From Deltaproteobacteria bacterium (GTDB lineage Bacteria; Myxococcota; Kuafuiibacteriia; Kuafuiibacteriales; Kuafuiibacteriaceae): a stretch of DNA of 64,000 nt. The stretch spans positions 1 through 64,000 of the forward strand of contig JACKEN010000001.1 in assembly GCA_020632995.1 (NCBI GenBank). Direction: 5' to 3'. Made by a program: the position numbers and the translations under genes. Each line of letters starts with the position of its first letter. Positions within the stretch are counted from its first letter, which is position 1. This document shows positions 32,671 to 41,368 of this stretch, piece by piece. The notes under the pieces were generated by a model that saw only the letters and a list, made by a program, of their open reading frames with translations, had not been told where the DNA came from and searched no databases.

Positions 32671-33426
32671 ATGTCGGGTCATAGCAAGTGGAGCACCATC
32701 AAGCGCAAGAAGGGTGCGGTGGACGCCAAGCGCGGTCGCATCTTCACCAAGCTCTCCAAGGAGATCACGGTCTCCGCCCGCATGGGTGGGGGTGACCCCG
32801 ACGGGAACCCCCGGCTCCGCCTCGCCATCCAGGCCGCCAAGGCCCAGTCGATGCCGAACGACAACATCACCCGCGCCCTCAAGAAGGGCACGGGCGAGCT
32901 CGACGGCGAGCACATCGAGGAGCACGTCTACGAGGGCTACGGGCCGGGCGGGGTGGCCTTCCTGGTGGAGACCGCGACCGACAACACCAACCGCACCCTG
33001 AACGACGTCCGCAACATCTTCGACAAGAGCGGCGGGCACATGGCCAAGAGCGGCGCGGTGGCGTTCGTGTTCGAGCGGCGCGGCATGGTGCGCTACGAGT
33101 CGGGCAGGTACACCGAGGACCAGGTGATGGAGGCCGCGCTCGAGGCGGGGGCGGAGGACGTGGTCACCGAGGGCGAGCACCTCGTGGTCTACACCGAGCC
33201 CTCCGCGCTGCACGCGGTGAGCGCCGGGCTCGAGGCGGCGGGGCTGGAGGCCGAGCAGACCACCTTCGTCATGATCCCCTCCACCACCGTCCAGGTGGAA
33301 GACGAGGACGGGGCGAGGAAGACGCTGCGCCTGCTCGACCGGCTCGAGGACAACGAAGACGTGCAGAACGTCTGGGCGAACTTCGAGATCCCGGACGAGG
33401 TGATGGCGAAGCTCGAGGAAGAGTAG
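32671..33426 (+). CDS. yebC: YebC/PmpR family protein
   Basis: A 251-residue protein matching the family along its whole length: SGHSKWSTIKRKKG at the start, the IQAAKAQSMPNDNI helix, YEGYGPGGVAFLVETATDN and the C-terminal LLDRLEDNEDVQNV. YebC proteins were first described as transcription regulators and more recently as translation factors that relieve ribosome stalling on proline-rich stretches. The start is fixed by the conserved MSGHSKW. It lies 4 nt ahead of ruvC, the common arrangement with ruvCA. It is probably cytoplasmic and constitutively expressed. Confidence 0.95.
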   Translation: MSGHSKWSTIKRKKGAVDAKRGRIFTKLSKEITVSARMGGGDPDGNPRLRLAIQAAKAQSMPNDNITRALKKGTGELDGEHIEEHVYEGYGPGGVAFLVETATDNTNRTLNDVRNIFDKSGGHMAKSGAVAFVFERRGMVRYESGRYTEDQVMEAALEAGAEDVVTEGEHLVVYTEPSALHAVSAGLEAAGLEAEQTTFVMIPSTTVQVEDEDGARKTLRLLDRLEDNEDVQNVWANFEIPDEVMAKLEEE

Positions 33427-33430
33427 GCGC

Positions 33431-33970
33431 GTGCTGGCCTTCGGAATCGACCCCGGCTCGCGCAAGACGGGTTTCGGTGCGGTGCGGGTGGAGGGCAGCC
33501 GGCTCATCCACGTCGCCTCCGGCGTGATCCGGGTAGACGAAGACGCGCCGCTGTCGGACCGGCTGGTCGAGATCTTCGAGCGCCTGACAACCCTGCTTGC
33601 AGAAGTCTCGCCCGAGCGCGTGTTCCTGGAGTCGGTCTTCCACCACAAGAGCGCCCAGAGCGCGCTGGTGCTCGGTCAGGCGCGGGGGGTGGCGCTGTTG
33701 GCGGCGGCGCGCACCGGGCGGCCGGTGGGGGAGGTCTCGCCGGCCGAGGTGAAGAAGGCGGTGACCGGGAGCGGGCGGGCGACGAAGGAGCAGGTGCAGG
33801 AGATGGTGCGGGTGTTGCTCGGGATGCAGGACAAGGCGCCGTCCGACGCGGCGGACGCCCTGGCGGTAGCGGTGGCGGGCGCGGCGAGCGCGAAGTGGAA
33901 CGACATGCGGGAGGCCCTCGGGGTGCCCAAGGGGCCCTCGGGGGGCAGGAAGAAGGGGTGGCGGCGATGA
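33431..33970 (+). CDS. ruvC: RuvC, Holliday junction endonuclease
   Basis: A 179-residue RNase H-fold nuclease. The acidic residues that bind the two metal ions are visible: Asp7 in FGIDPGSRKTG, Glu in VFLESVFHHKSAQSAL, and the C-terminal DAADALAVAVAGA block with the last Asp. RuvC nicks two strands of a Holliday junction at symmetric sites with RuvAB bound. The GTG start at 33431 lies 4 nt after the yebC stop, and the end overlaps ruvA by 4 nt (ATGA), so the three are one operon. The C-terminal Lys/Gly tail is ordinary. Confidence 0.95.
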   Translation: MLAFGIDPGSRKTGFGAVRVEGSRLIHVASGVIRVDEDAPLSDRLVEIFERLTTLLAEVSPERVFLESVFHHKSAQSALVLGQARGVALLAAARTGRPVGEVSPAEVKKAVTGSGRATKEQVQEMVRVLLGMQDKAPSDAADALAVAVAGAASAKWNDMREALGVPKGPSGGRKKGWRR

Positions 33971-34572
33971 TCGGACGGCTGCGCGGGGAGGTCATCGAGC
34001 GGGCCGCCACCACGCTGGTGGTGGACGTGCACGGGGTCGGCTACGTGGTGACGGTGACGCCGCAATCTCCCTTTCGCGTGGGCGAGCAGGTCGACCTGCA
34101 CGTCCACACCCAGGTGCGCGAGGACGCGATCAGCCTCTACGGGTTCGCGGATCCGTTGGAGCGGGAGGTCTTCGATCTGTTGATCGGGGTCCCCAACATC
34201 GGCCCGGCCAAGGCGATGGGGATCCTGCAGACCCCGGCCGCCAGCATCATCCAGATGGTGGCGCAGCGAGAGCCCGGCAAGCTGGCCAAGCTCCCCGGGG
34301 TGGGCAAGAAGACGGCGGAGCGCCTGCTCGTGGACCTCGTCGACAAGATGGCGAGCCTCGGGCCGGCGGCGGCGGGGGTGAGGCTCCCCGTCGGCACGTC
34401 GCCCGCGCTGGAGCGGCCGGCCGGGGTGCTGGGCGATCTCGTGAGCGCCCTCGTCAACCTGGGCTTCAAGGAGGACGCGGCGCTGGCCGCGGCTTCAGGA
34501 GCGGTGGAGCGGCTCTCGGAGGACGCAGGGCTGGAGGCGCTCCTGCGGGAGGCCTTGAGCAAGCGCGGTTGA
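33967..34572 (+). CDS. ruvA: RuvA, Holliday junction-binding protein
   Basis: A 201-residue protein with the three RuvA parts: an N-terminal OB-fold (MIGRLRGEVIERAATTLVVDVHGVGY), the tandem helix-hairpin-helix region (FDLLIGVPNIGPAKAM, then KLPGVGKKTAERL), and a C-terminal RuvB-binding domain (DLVSALVNLGFKEDAALAAA). RuvA tetramers hold the junction square while RuvB drives branch migration. The ATG overlaps the ruvC stop. It ends 4 nt before the convergent STAS gene. Its motor partner, ruvB, is encoded separately at 45442-46473. Confidence 0.95.
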   Translation: MIGRLRGEVIERAATTLVVDVHGVGYVVTVTPQSPFRVGEQVDLHVHTQVREDAISLYGFADPLEREVFDLLIGVPNIGPAKAMGILQTPAASIIQMVAQREPGKLAKLPGVGKKTAERLLVDLVDKMASLGPAAAGVRLPVGTSPALERPAGVLGDLVSALVNLGFKEDAALAAASGAVERLSEDAGLEALLREALSKRG

Positions 34573-34576
34573 CACC

Positions 34577-34882
34577 TCAGCGCAGGTCGAAGAGCTGATC
34601 GAAGCTCGCGACCTTCAGGATGTTCAGCACGTCCTTCGACGCGACCTGAAGGACGATGCGGTCCGTGGTCCTGCCTGCCTGCTCACGGAGCAGGAGGAGC
34701 ATCCCCAGGGCGGCGCTGTCCAGGTAGTCGACCTTGCGCAGGTCCACCTTGATGCGGGCGCCGCGCACCACGTCGCTCTCGTAGGCCGCCCTGAACTGGG
34801 CGTGGGTGCTGAAGTCGAAGCGCCCTCCGACCTCGATGGTGACCGACCCGTCCGCGTTCTTCTGCACTCCGATGTGATCCAT
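34577..34882 (-). CDS. STAS-domain anti-sigma-antagonist-like protein
   Basis: A 101-residue single STAS domain. IKVDLRKVDYLDSAALGMLLLL carries the conserved site with Ser56 where SpoIIAA/RsbV proteins are phosphorylated. Such proteins bind a HATPase-type kinase in the dephospho state and are reset by a PP2C phosphatase. Its likely partner is the SpoIIE-HATPase fusion at the other end of this cluster (42381-43811). It is the last gene of the minus-strand che operon, 23 nt after the MCP gene, and converges on ruvA. Alternative: an MCP-associated adaptor with no sigma-factor link. Confidence 0.85.
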   Translation of the reverse strand: MDHIGVQKNADGSVTIEVGGRFDFSTHAQFRAAYESDVVRGARIKVDLRKVDYLDSAALGMLLLLREQAGRTTDRIVLQVASKDVLNILKVASFDQLFDLR

Positions 34883-34905
34883 GGCTTTCTCCAGGTGCTC
34901 TTCGG

Positions 34906-36258
34906 CTAGAAGAGCTCCACCGCACCCTCCTCCAGGTTCTGTTGCTCGGCCTTGACGTGGAGCGCCTCGCAGGCCTGGGTCAGGCCCTCGACCGCCCCCT
35001 CGACTCGCTCGGCCGACGCGCCGTCGCTCAGCACGTTGCCGAGGTGGCTCGTGCCGCCGGTCAGCCGCTCGAGGGCCAGCGCGCTCTGCTCGAGGACCTG
35101 GGTGACGATGTCCTCGAACTGGAGGTGCCGGATGCCGACCGCGACGTCCCGCTCCACGTCGGCCGCGATGCTCGCCACCGTCTCCAGGCTCTCGCGGATG
35201 TGCGCGTCCACCGCGCCCACCTCGTGGCCGAGCTCGTCGGCTCGGCTTCGGGCGAGGAGGGCGAGGTTCATGTCTTGGGAGGCCAGCTCCTTGATCACGA
35301 GCTGGGTCTGGTCCACCTCGGCGCGCACCTCGCGAATCAGCTCCGAGATCTGCTCGTTGAAGGCCCTGGACTCCACCGCGAGGTTCTGCACCTCGCTCGC
35401 CACCACCGAGAAGCCCGCTGCGTGGCGGCCGGCCTTGGTGGCCTCGATCTTGGCGTTCACCGCGAGCATGGACGACGCATCCGCGAGCTTCTGGGCCCGA
35501 GTGGCCACCCGCTCGATCTCCACCACCTTCATGGTGATGTCGTCGATGTGGTTGGCCATCTCGACGCTCTGCTTGGCGACCTTGAGGATCTGCTGGACGA
35601 GCTCGTTCATCGAGCCCTCGGTCTCCGCGACGAACCGCTGGAACAGGCCGCCCTCGGACTTGTCATTGCCGCGCTCACCGGCCAGACGCCCGGCCATGCG
35701 GACCACCAGCTGCTGCTGCTGCTGCACGCGGACGTTGAGGCCGTTGTAGCTCTCGAAGATCCCCGCCACCGCCTCACGGAGGAGGCTCCTGCTGCGCTCG
35801 ATGTCCGCCCGGGTCCGCTCCATGGTACGGCCCCCGGCCACCAGGGCCGCGCCGACGCCCGCGAGCTCGACGCCGCCCGCCGGGGCAGGCGGGGCGAAGG
35901 CTCTGGCGTCTTCCACGTAGGGTTCGGGGGCCGCCGGCTCGGGCCACGGCTCCGGCGCGTCGAGCTCGGGGGCGAGCCCCGACTCCCCGCCGTCCTGGTC
36001 CTCATCGTTCGTCTCGGCGCCGTCGGCGCGCCGCCAGCGCGCGAGCACCGACGGCACGAGTGCCCAAGCGCCCGCCACCATCAGCACGAGGACGGCGTCG
36101 AGGACGCTCCCCCACACGAGCTGGGCGAGCACCACGAGGGCGGTTGCGGCCGCGGCTGCCCTCAGCGCGAGGCTCCCGGACGCGAGGGGTCTGGCCTCCG
36201 TCCGGCGGGGCTTGGCGGTGCCTCCGCCGCCCATGTACTCGCTCCAAGAACCAGCCAC
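34906..36258 (-). CDS. Membrane-anchored methyl-accepting chemotaxis protein, no periplasmic sensor
   Basis: A 450-residue receptor. Two adjacent membrane segments, at about 33-50 and 53-70, leave almost no extracytoplasmic loop. A Glu/Asp/Pro-rich linker (about 78-130) follows, then the coiled-coil signalling part. The hairpin region reads ASSMLAVNAKIEATKAGRHAAGFSVVASEVQNLA, a diverged form of the usual NLLALNAAIEAARAGE tip, so CheA/CheW contacts may differ. The last residues are GAVELF, the same ending as CheD in this cluster. Signals are probably sensed in the cytoplasm or membrane. It follows cheY by 37 nt and is followed by a STAS gene. Confidence 0.85.
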   Translation of the reverse strand: MAGSWSEYMGGGGTAKPRRTEARPLASGSLALRAAAAATALVVLAQLVWGSVLDAVLVLMVAGAWALVPSVLARWRRADGAETNDEDQDGGESGLAPELDAPEPWPEPAAPEPYVEDARAFAPPAPAGGVELAGVGAALVAGGRTMERTRADIERSRSLLREAVAGIFESYNGLNVRVQQQQQLVVRMAGRLAGERGNDKSEGGLFQRFVAETEGSMNELVQQILKVAKQSVEMANHIDDITMKVVEIERVATRAQKLADASSMLAVNAKIEATKAGRHAAGFSVVASEVQNLAVESRAFNEQISELIREVRAEVDQTQLVIKELASQDMNLALLARSRADELGHEVGAVDAHIRESLETVASIAADVERDVAVGIRHLQFEDIVTQVLEQSALALERLTGGTSHLGNVLSDGASAERVEGAVEGLTQACEALHVKAEQQNLEEGAVELF

Positions 36259-36295
36259 GTGTGTCCTCCTTCGCCGCGTCGGCGGCGAACGCGAT

Positions 36296-36661
36296 CTACT
36301 TGATCACCCGCTTGATGGTGGACAGCAGGGTCTGGGGATCGAACGGCTTCACGAGCCAGCCGGTCGCGCCGGCGGACTTGGCGACCGCCTTCTTCTCCGC
36401 GCTGATCTCGGTCGTCAGGATCAGGATGGGCGTGAACTTGTACGCGGCGAGGCCGCGCAGGTGCTTCAGCAGGGTCAGGCCGTCCATGCGGGGCATGTTG
36501 ACGTCGGCTACGACCAGGCGCACCGGCTCCTTCTTGGCGATCTCGAGCGCTTGTACGCCGTCCTCCGCCTGCACGACCTTGTAGCCCGCCTCGGCCAACG
36601 TGGCCGCGACCAGCGCCCTCATGGAAGGGGAGTCGTCTACTGCGAGAATATCGTGAGCCAC
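36296..36661 (-). CDS. cheY: CheY-like response regulator
   Basis: A 121-residue single receiver domain: the acidic pair Asp9-Asp10 in ILAVDDSPSM, phosphoacceptor Asp53 in VVADVNMPRMDG, the switch Thr in LILTTE, and Lys in GWLVKPFD. It would carry the CheA phosphate to an output. The GTG at 36661 is the start: AAGGAGG lies 7-8 nt before it, and the upstream in-frame extension has no such site. It lies between cheB (64-nt gap) and the MCP gene. With no flagellar gene in the window, the target may be something other than a motor switch. Confidence 0.9.
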   Translation of the reverse strand: MAHDILAVDDSPSMRALVAATLAEAGYKVVQAEDGVQALEIAKKEPVRLVVADVNMPRMDGLTLLKHLRGLAAYKFTPILILTTEISAEKKAVAKSAGATGWLVKPFDPQTLLSTIKRVIK

Positions 36662-36680
36662 CGTGAACCTCCTTGCCGCT
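36653..36680 (-). promoter_or_regulatory. Strong ribosome binding site that fixes the cheY start
   Basis: On the minus strand AAGGAGG precedes the GTG at 36661 by 7-8 nt. This is one of the best Shine-Dalgarno sequences in the window and decides between this GTG and an ATG 78 nt further upstream. The longer version would add 26 residues with no receiver-domain homology. Confidence 0.75.
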
Positions 36681-36725
36681 GCCTCTTCAGTCGGCTTGCC
36701 GTTCGATTCGTTGAGCGCGTCCCTA

Positions 36726-37796
36726 TCAATCAGAGACAAGCGAATGGACTTGGGCCGCTATGCGGTCCAGCGGGAGGATGGCCTCCGCCCCGCCGAGCTT
36801 CGCTGCCTCGCGGGGCATGCCGTAGACGAGGCTGGTGGCCTCGTCCTGGGCGATCGTCTTCGCCCCGGACTCTCGCATCTCCAGGAGCCCCGCCGCCCCG
36901 TCCGCGCCCATCCCGGTGAGGATCACCCCCACCGCGTTCGCGGCCGCCGCGGTCGCGACCGAGCGGAAGAGCACGTCCACCGACGGGCGGTGTCGGTTCA
37001 CCTTCTCATCCGCCGTCACCGAGGCCCGGTAGCCTCGGCCGACGCGCTCCACGATCAGGTGGAAGTCCCCCGGGGCCACGTAGGCGTGGCCGGGTTGCAG
37101 GGTCTCGCCGTCCTTCACCTCGCTCACCGCGAGCTGGCAGACCCGGTCGAGGCGCTGGGCGAAGGCCAGGCTGAAGCCGGACGGGATGTGCTGGGCGATG
37201 ACCACCGGCGGCATGTCCGCCGGGAGCTGCTGCAGCACCTCGCGGATGGCCTCGGTGCCCCCGGTCGACGCGCCGATGGCGATCAGCCGGCCGCTGTCCG
37301 GGCGCCGTACTCCCGGGCGCGGGGCGGGCAGCACCACGCCGGCGGCCTTGCTCTCGCTCGGCGCCAGGGTCGGCGCGCGCTGGCGCACGCGGGCGCTGGC
37401 GGCGTGCCGCACCTTCTCGATCAGCTCCGCCGCCACCGTCTCGAAGGTGCGCTCCACGTCGGTCTTGGGCTTCGGGAAGAAGTCCACCGCGCCCAGGGCG
37501 AGCGCCTCCATGGTGGTGCGGGCGCCGGCCTCGGTGAGGGAGGAGACCATCACCACCGGCATCGGGCGCAGCCGCATCAGGTTCTCGAGGAACTTGAGCC
37601 CGTCCATCTTGGGCATCTCGACGTCCAGGGTGAGGACGTCCGGGTTGTACTGCTTGATGAGATCACGCGCCTGGTAGGGATCCGACGCGGTGGCCACCAC
37701 CTCGATGCCGGGGTCCGAGCGGAGGACGTCCGAGATGAGCTGGCGCATGAACGCAGAGTCGTCGACGACCATGGCCTTGATCGGGTTGTGATGCAT
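36726..37796 (-). CDS. cheB: CheB, chemoreceptor methylesterase/deamidase
   Basis: A 356-residue protein. The N-terminal receiver has the acidic pair in AMVVDDSAFM and the phosphoacceptor in VLTLDVEMPKMDG. The linker at about 130-175 is Pro/Ala-rich. The C-terminal esterase has IGASTGGT (nucleophile Ser), AQHIPSGF (His) and ILTGMGADGAAG (Asp). CheB removes methyl groups from receptor Glu residues, activated by phosphorylation from CheA. It lies 9 nt after cheD and precedes cheY. With CheR and CheD the cluster encodes a full adaptation set. Confidence 0.95.
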   Translation of the reverse strand: MHHNPIKAMVVDDSAFMRQLISDVLRSDPGIEVVATASDPYQARDLIKQYNPDVLTLDVEMPKMDGLKFLENLMRLRPMPVVMVSSLTEAGARTTMEALALGAVDFFPKPKTDVERTFETVAAELIEKVRHAASARVRQRAPTLAPSESKAAGVVLPAPRPGVRRPDSGRLIAIGASTGGTEAIREVLQQLPADMPPVVIAQHIPSGFSLAFAQRLDRVCQLAVSEVKDGETLQPGHAYVAPGDFHLIVERVGRGYRASVTADEKVNRHRPSVDVLFRSVATAAAANAVGVILTGMGADGAAGLLEMRESGAKTIAQDEATSLVYGMPREAAKLGGAEAILPLDRIAAQVHSLVSD

Positions 37797-37805
37797 GACT
37801 GCCTC

Positions 37806-38426
37806 TCAGAAGAGTTCCACGGAACCGGCCTCCGGCTCGCGGAGGCGGTCCACCAGTTGACGTTCCTCGGCCTCGACGCGGCGCGACTCGATGACCGGCA
37901 TCTTCTGTACGCGCAGGCGACCCGAGGCCGGGTAGTAGAGGACCCGCCGCGGGTTCTCGCCCCCGAGGTCGTGGCTGATGAGCCGCAGGCCCTCGTTCGC
38001 CACGAAGTCCAGCGCGAACTCGGCGTTGCGCTGCCCGATGTCCATGCGGTTGGCGAACATCCGCCCGCCCCCGGTGAGCTTGACCTCCAGCTTGCCGCGT
38101 CGCCCGCCCAGCTTCAGGACCGCGTTGATCAGCTGCTCCATCGCGGCCAGGCCGTACCGAGCCGCCGCTGCGTCCTCCTGGGCGGAGTGCGAGGACTGGG
38201 ACGGGAGCATGAAGTGGTTCATGCCGCCGATGCCGCGCTCGGGGTCGCGGATGCAGGCGGACACGCACGAGCCGAGCACGGTGGAGACGATGACCTCTCC
38301 CGTGGTGGCGTAGTACTCGCCCGGGAGGATCCGGGCGACCTCCGCCTTGAGGCCGGGATCCCACACCACGCGCACCCCGCGGTCGGAGGTGGAGCCAAAG
38401 GCGCTCTCGGCGGTACCGCTGCTCAT
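37806..38426 (-). CDS. cheD: CheD, chemoreceptor glutamine deamidase
   Basis: A 206-residue CheD. The catalytic Cys54 is in TVLGSCVSACIRD and His71 in GGMNHFMLP, with the KLTGGGRMFAN block and a family-like NAEFALDFVANEGL segment. CheD deamidates Gln residues of chemoreceptors and in some bacteria is controlled by CheC or CheX. Neither is recognised here. The C-terminal tail ends in GSVELF, matching the end of the MCP in this cluster; the shared tail may bind a common partner. The ATG overlaps the cheR stop (ATGA). Confidence 0.92.
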   Translation of the reverse strand: MSSGTAESAFGSTSDRGVRVVWDPGLKAEVARILPGEYYATTGEVIVSTVLGSCVSACIRDPERGIGGMNHFMLPSQSSHSAQEDAAAARYGLAAMEQLINAVLKLGGRRGKLEVKLTGGGRMFANRMDIGQRNAEFALDFVANEGLRLISHDLGGENPRRVLYYPASGRLRVQKMPVIESRRVEAEERQLVDRLREPEAGSVELF

Positions 38427-39253
38427 CTCACCCTCCGGTAGGTCGTGTTGCCCTCCGCCTTCAGCAGGTCGTCGCAGCCGGACACGATCTCGGAGTGCCC
38501 GATGAACAAGAGCCCGCCCGGGGCCAGGAGGTTCGCCATCCGGCGGAAGAGCTCCGTCTGGGTGGGCTTGTCGAAGTAGATGACCACGTTTCGACAGAAG
38601 ATGACGTCGAAGGGGCCGCGGAACGGCCACGCCTCGATGAGGTTCAGCCGCCGGAAGGTCACCAGGGCGCGGACCTCGGGGCGCACCGCAACCAGGCCTT
38701 CCTTGGCCCCGCGGCCGTGCAGGAAGTTGGTGGAGAGCACCTCCTTGGAGAGGCCAGAGACGCGATCGGAGTTGTAGATCCCCTCCTCGGCGTGGGCCAG
38801 GACCTCGGTGTTGATGTCGGTGGCGAGGATCTTCACGTCTCGCTCGTCGACCCGAGGCAGGGCGGCCCGCACCGTCATCGCGATGGAGTAGGGCTCCTCG
38901 CCGCTCGAGCAGGCCGAGGACCAGATCCGGAGCTTGGGCTTGTCGAAGTCCGCCAGCACCTCGGCCAGCCGCTCGAAGTGGCCGTTCTCGCGGAAGAAGG
39001 AGGTGACGTTGGTGGTGAGGATGTCGAGCACCTCACGCAGCCCCTCGTCTCCTGCGCCTTCCACGTAGGCCCGGTACTCACCGAGAGACCGCAGGCCGAG
39101 TTGACGAGCGCGGCGGGAGAGGCGGTTGTGGACCAGGTTCTCCTTGTTCTGGAGCCGGACCCCGATGGACTGCTCGACCGTCGCGCAGAGCCACTGGTAG
39201 TTGGCGGTGTCCATCTGGAAGCCGCCGTCCAGCTCCATCGGGGCGACGCTCAT
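38423..39253 (-). CDS. cheR: CheR, chemoreceptor methyltransferase
   Basis: A 276-residue SAM-dependent methyltransferase. The N-terminal helical part (about 20-95) ends in LTTNVTSFFRENGHFERL; the SAM site has RIWSSACSSGEEPYSIAM and ILATDINTEVLAHA; FDVIFCRNVVIYFDKPTQ and LFIGHSEI complete the pattern. CheR methylates receptor Glu residues. The start at 39253 is chosen because its ATG overlaps the cheA stop (ATGA). An upstream extension would lie wholly inside cheA. No pentapeptide (xWxxF) tether for CheR is present on the MCP of this cluster. Confidence 0.93.
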   Translation of the reverse strand: MSVAPMELDGGFQMDTANYQWLCATVEQSIGVRLQNKENLVHNRLSRRARQLGLRSLGEYRAYVEGAGDEGLREVLDILTTNVTSFFRENGHFERLAEVLADFDKPKLRIWSSACSSGEEPYSIAMTVRAALPRVDERDVKILATDINTEVLAHAEEGIYNSDRVSGLSKEVLSTNFLHGRGAKEGLVAVRPEVRALVTFRRLNLIEAWPFRGPFDVIFCRNVVIYFDKPTQTELFRRMANLLAPGGLLFIGHSEIVSGCDDLLKAEGNTTYRRVR

Positions 39254-41358
39254 GCCTTGCTCCTGCCAGCGCCTGAAGCCGTGCCGGCCTGCGAGCGGGC
39301 GGCCCGGGTGCCCCACTCGTCGTTGGCGCGTCGGGCCTGGCGGTTGGCGAGGCTCACCACCCCGGGGACGTCGAGGATCAGCGCCACGGTGCCGTCGCCC
39401 AGGATCGTGGCGCCCGAGACACCGCCCACCGAGCCGTAGTTGGACTCGAGGCTCTTGATCACCACCTGCTGCTGGTCGAGCAGGTCATCGACCAGGATGC
39501 CAGCCTTCTTGCCGCCCGACTCCACCACCACCAACAGGCTGTTCGGCAGGGTCTTGCGCTCGGCCGGGACCCCGAAGATGTCGTACAGCCTGATCACCGG
39601 GACCGGCTCGTCGCGCAGGCGGTAGACCTCCTGCTGGCCGGCGATGTTGCGGATGTGCGCGGAGCCCATGAGGAGCGACTCGAGGATCGCCACCAGCGGG
39701 ATGATGTAGATCTGCGATCCGACCTGGACGAGCTGCCCGTCGAGGATGGCCATGGTGAGCGGCAGCCGGATGCTGAAGGTGGTGCCCTTGCCGGGCTTGC
39801 TGTCCACCTCCACCGTGCCGCCGAGGTTCTGGATGTTCCGACGGGCCACGTCGAGGCCGACGCCGCGGCCGGAGATGTCGCTCACCTGCGCCGCGGTGGA
39901 GAAGCCCGGGGCGAACAACAGGTCCACGATCTCGGCGTCCGAGAGGCGATCCTCGGCCTTCACGAGCCCGACCTGCACCGCCTTCTTGAAGATCCCGGCC
40001 AGGTTCAGGCCGCGGCCGTTGTCCGAGACCTTGATGTGGACGTCGCCGCCCTGGTGGTAGGCCTCGATGCGCAGGCTGCCGGTCTCCGGCTTGCCGGCGG
40101 CCAGGCGCTCCTCGGGCGTCTCGAGCCCGTGGTCCAGCGCGTTGCGCACGATGTGGACGAGCGGGTCGGCCACGCCCTCGAGGAGGGTCTTGTCCAGCTC
40201 GGTGTCCTCACCCAGGATCTGCAAGTCGACCTTCTTGCCCAGCTTGGTGGTCAGATCGCGGACGATCCGCGGGAAGCGGGAGAAGACGAACTTGATGGGG
40301 AGCATCCGGATCTGCATGACGCTGTCCTGCAGCTCGCGGGTGTTGCGCTTGAGCTGGGCCAGGCCGTCGCGGAGCCGGTCGAGCTGGGGGATCTGAACCT
40401 CCTTCTCGATCTGCGAGAGCATGGACTGGGTGATCACCAGCTCGCCCACCAGGTTGATGAGCGCGTCCACCTTGTCGGTGCTGACCCGGATGGAGCTGGC
40501 CTCCCGGTGTTGTTGGGGCTGAGCCGCGGCCATGGCCCGGGCGGCGGAGGGGATGGCCTTGGGCGCGGTGGGGGCGGTGATGGGCGCAGGCTCAGTTGCG
40601 GGGCGGCCCGCCGCCGGCTCGACGCGCTTGATGTTCAGATCGGTCTCGGACTCGACCCAGGCGAAGACGTCCCGGATCTGAGCCTCCTCCACCGCCGCGC
40701 TCAGGTTGATCCGCCAGCCCAGGTGTATGGAGTCCGGCTCGAGCTGCTCGAAGGAGGGCAGGCGGTCCAGGATGGCCTCGACCCGGCACGGGCCGAGGCT
40801 GCCGAGCTCCCGCAGCAGCAGGATCGGATCGTTGCCGAACGCCATCAGGTCGGTGTGGGGCAGGAACTCGATGCTCCACTCGGTCGCGAAGGTCGCAGCG
40901 GGCGCGGCGGGCGCCGCGGTCACGGGCGCCGCCGTGGCGGAGCTCGGGGCCCCGCCCTGGACCAGGGACAGGAGCACCTGCAGTTGGGCTTGCAGATCCT
41001 GGGTCCGCGCGCTGTCGAGGTCGGAGCCGTCGCGCTCCGCCGCCAGCATGGCGCGCAGGTGGTCCACCGACAGCAGGAGCCCGTCCACCACCTCGGTGGC
41101 GGGCGGGTTGTCCTGGGAGCGCAGCGCGTCCAGGATCGCCTCGGCGGTGTGGGCGAACTCGATGAGGCGCGTCAGCCCGAAGGTGCCGCTGCCACCCTTG
41201 ATGGAGTGGATGGCTCGGAACACCGAGTTGAGGGCCTCCAGATCGAAGGTGCCATTGCTGAGCTCGATCAGGCCGGCCTCGGCGACCTCGAGGCCCTCCT
41301 CGGCCTCCTGGAAGAACACTTCGCGCAGCTGGTTGAGGAGTTGGTTCGGATCACTCAT
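39250..41358 (-). CDS. cheA: CheA, chemotaxis histidine kinase
   Basis: A 702-residue CheA. The P1 domain has the phosphoacceptor His51 in FRAIHSIKGGSGTFG. A region of about 155-290 with a modified P2-like fold follows, flanked by Ala-rich linkers. Then come P3 (VDALINLVGELVI), the P4 ATPase (LVHIVRNALDHGLE, ISGRGVGLDVAR) and a CheW-like P5 ending near 690. CheA passes phosphate to CheY and CheB. It follows a STAS gene (10-nt gap) and overlaps cheR by 4 nt. One kinase, one MCP and one CheW make a self-contained signalling unit. Confidence 0.95.
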   Translation of the reverse strand: MSDPNQLLNQLREVFFQEAEEGLEVAEAGLIELSNGTFDLEALNSVFRAIHSIKGGSGTFGLTRLIEFAHTAEAILDALRSQDNPPATEVVDGLLLSVDHLRAMLAAERDGSDLDSARTQDLQAQLQVLLSLVQGGAPSSATAAPVTAAPAAPAATFATEWSIEFLPHTDLMAFGNDPILLLRELGSLGPCRVEAILDRLPSFEQLEPDSIHLGWRINLSAAVEEAQIRDVFAWVESETDLNIKRVEPAAGRPATEPAPITAPTAPKAIPSAARAMAAAQPQQHREASSIRVSTDKVDALINLVGELVITQSMLSQIEKEVQIPQLDRLRDGLAQLKRNTRELQDSVMQIRMLPIKFVFSRFPRIVRDLTTKLGKKVDLQILGEDTELDKTLLEGVADPLVHIVRNALDHGLETPEERLAAGKPETGSLRIEAYHQGGDVHIKVSDNGRGLNLAGIFKKAVQVGLVKAEDRLSDAEIVDLLFAPGFSTAAQVSDISGRGVGLDVARRNIQNLGGTVEVDSKPGKGTTFSIRLPLTMAILDGQLVQVGSQIYIIPLVAILESLLMGSAHIRNIAGQQEVYRLRDEPVPVIRLYDIFGVPAERKTLPNSLLVVVESGGKKAGILVDDLLDQQQVVIKSLESNYGSVGGVSGATILGDGTVALILDVPGVVSLANRQARRANDEWGTRAARSQAGTASGAGRSKA

Positions 41359-41368
41359 GGTCGCGCTC

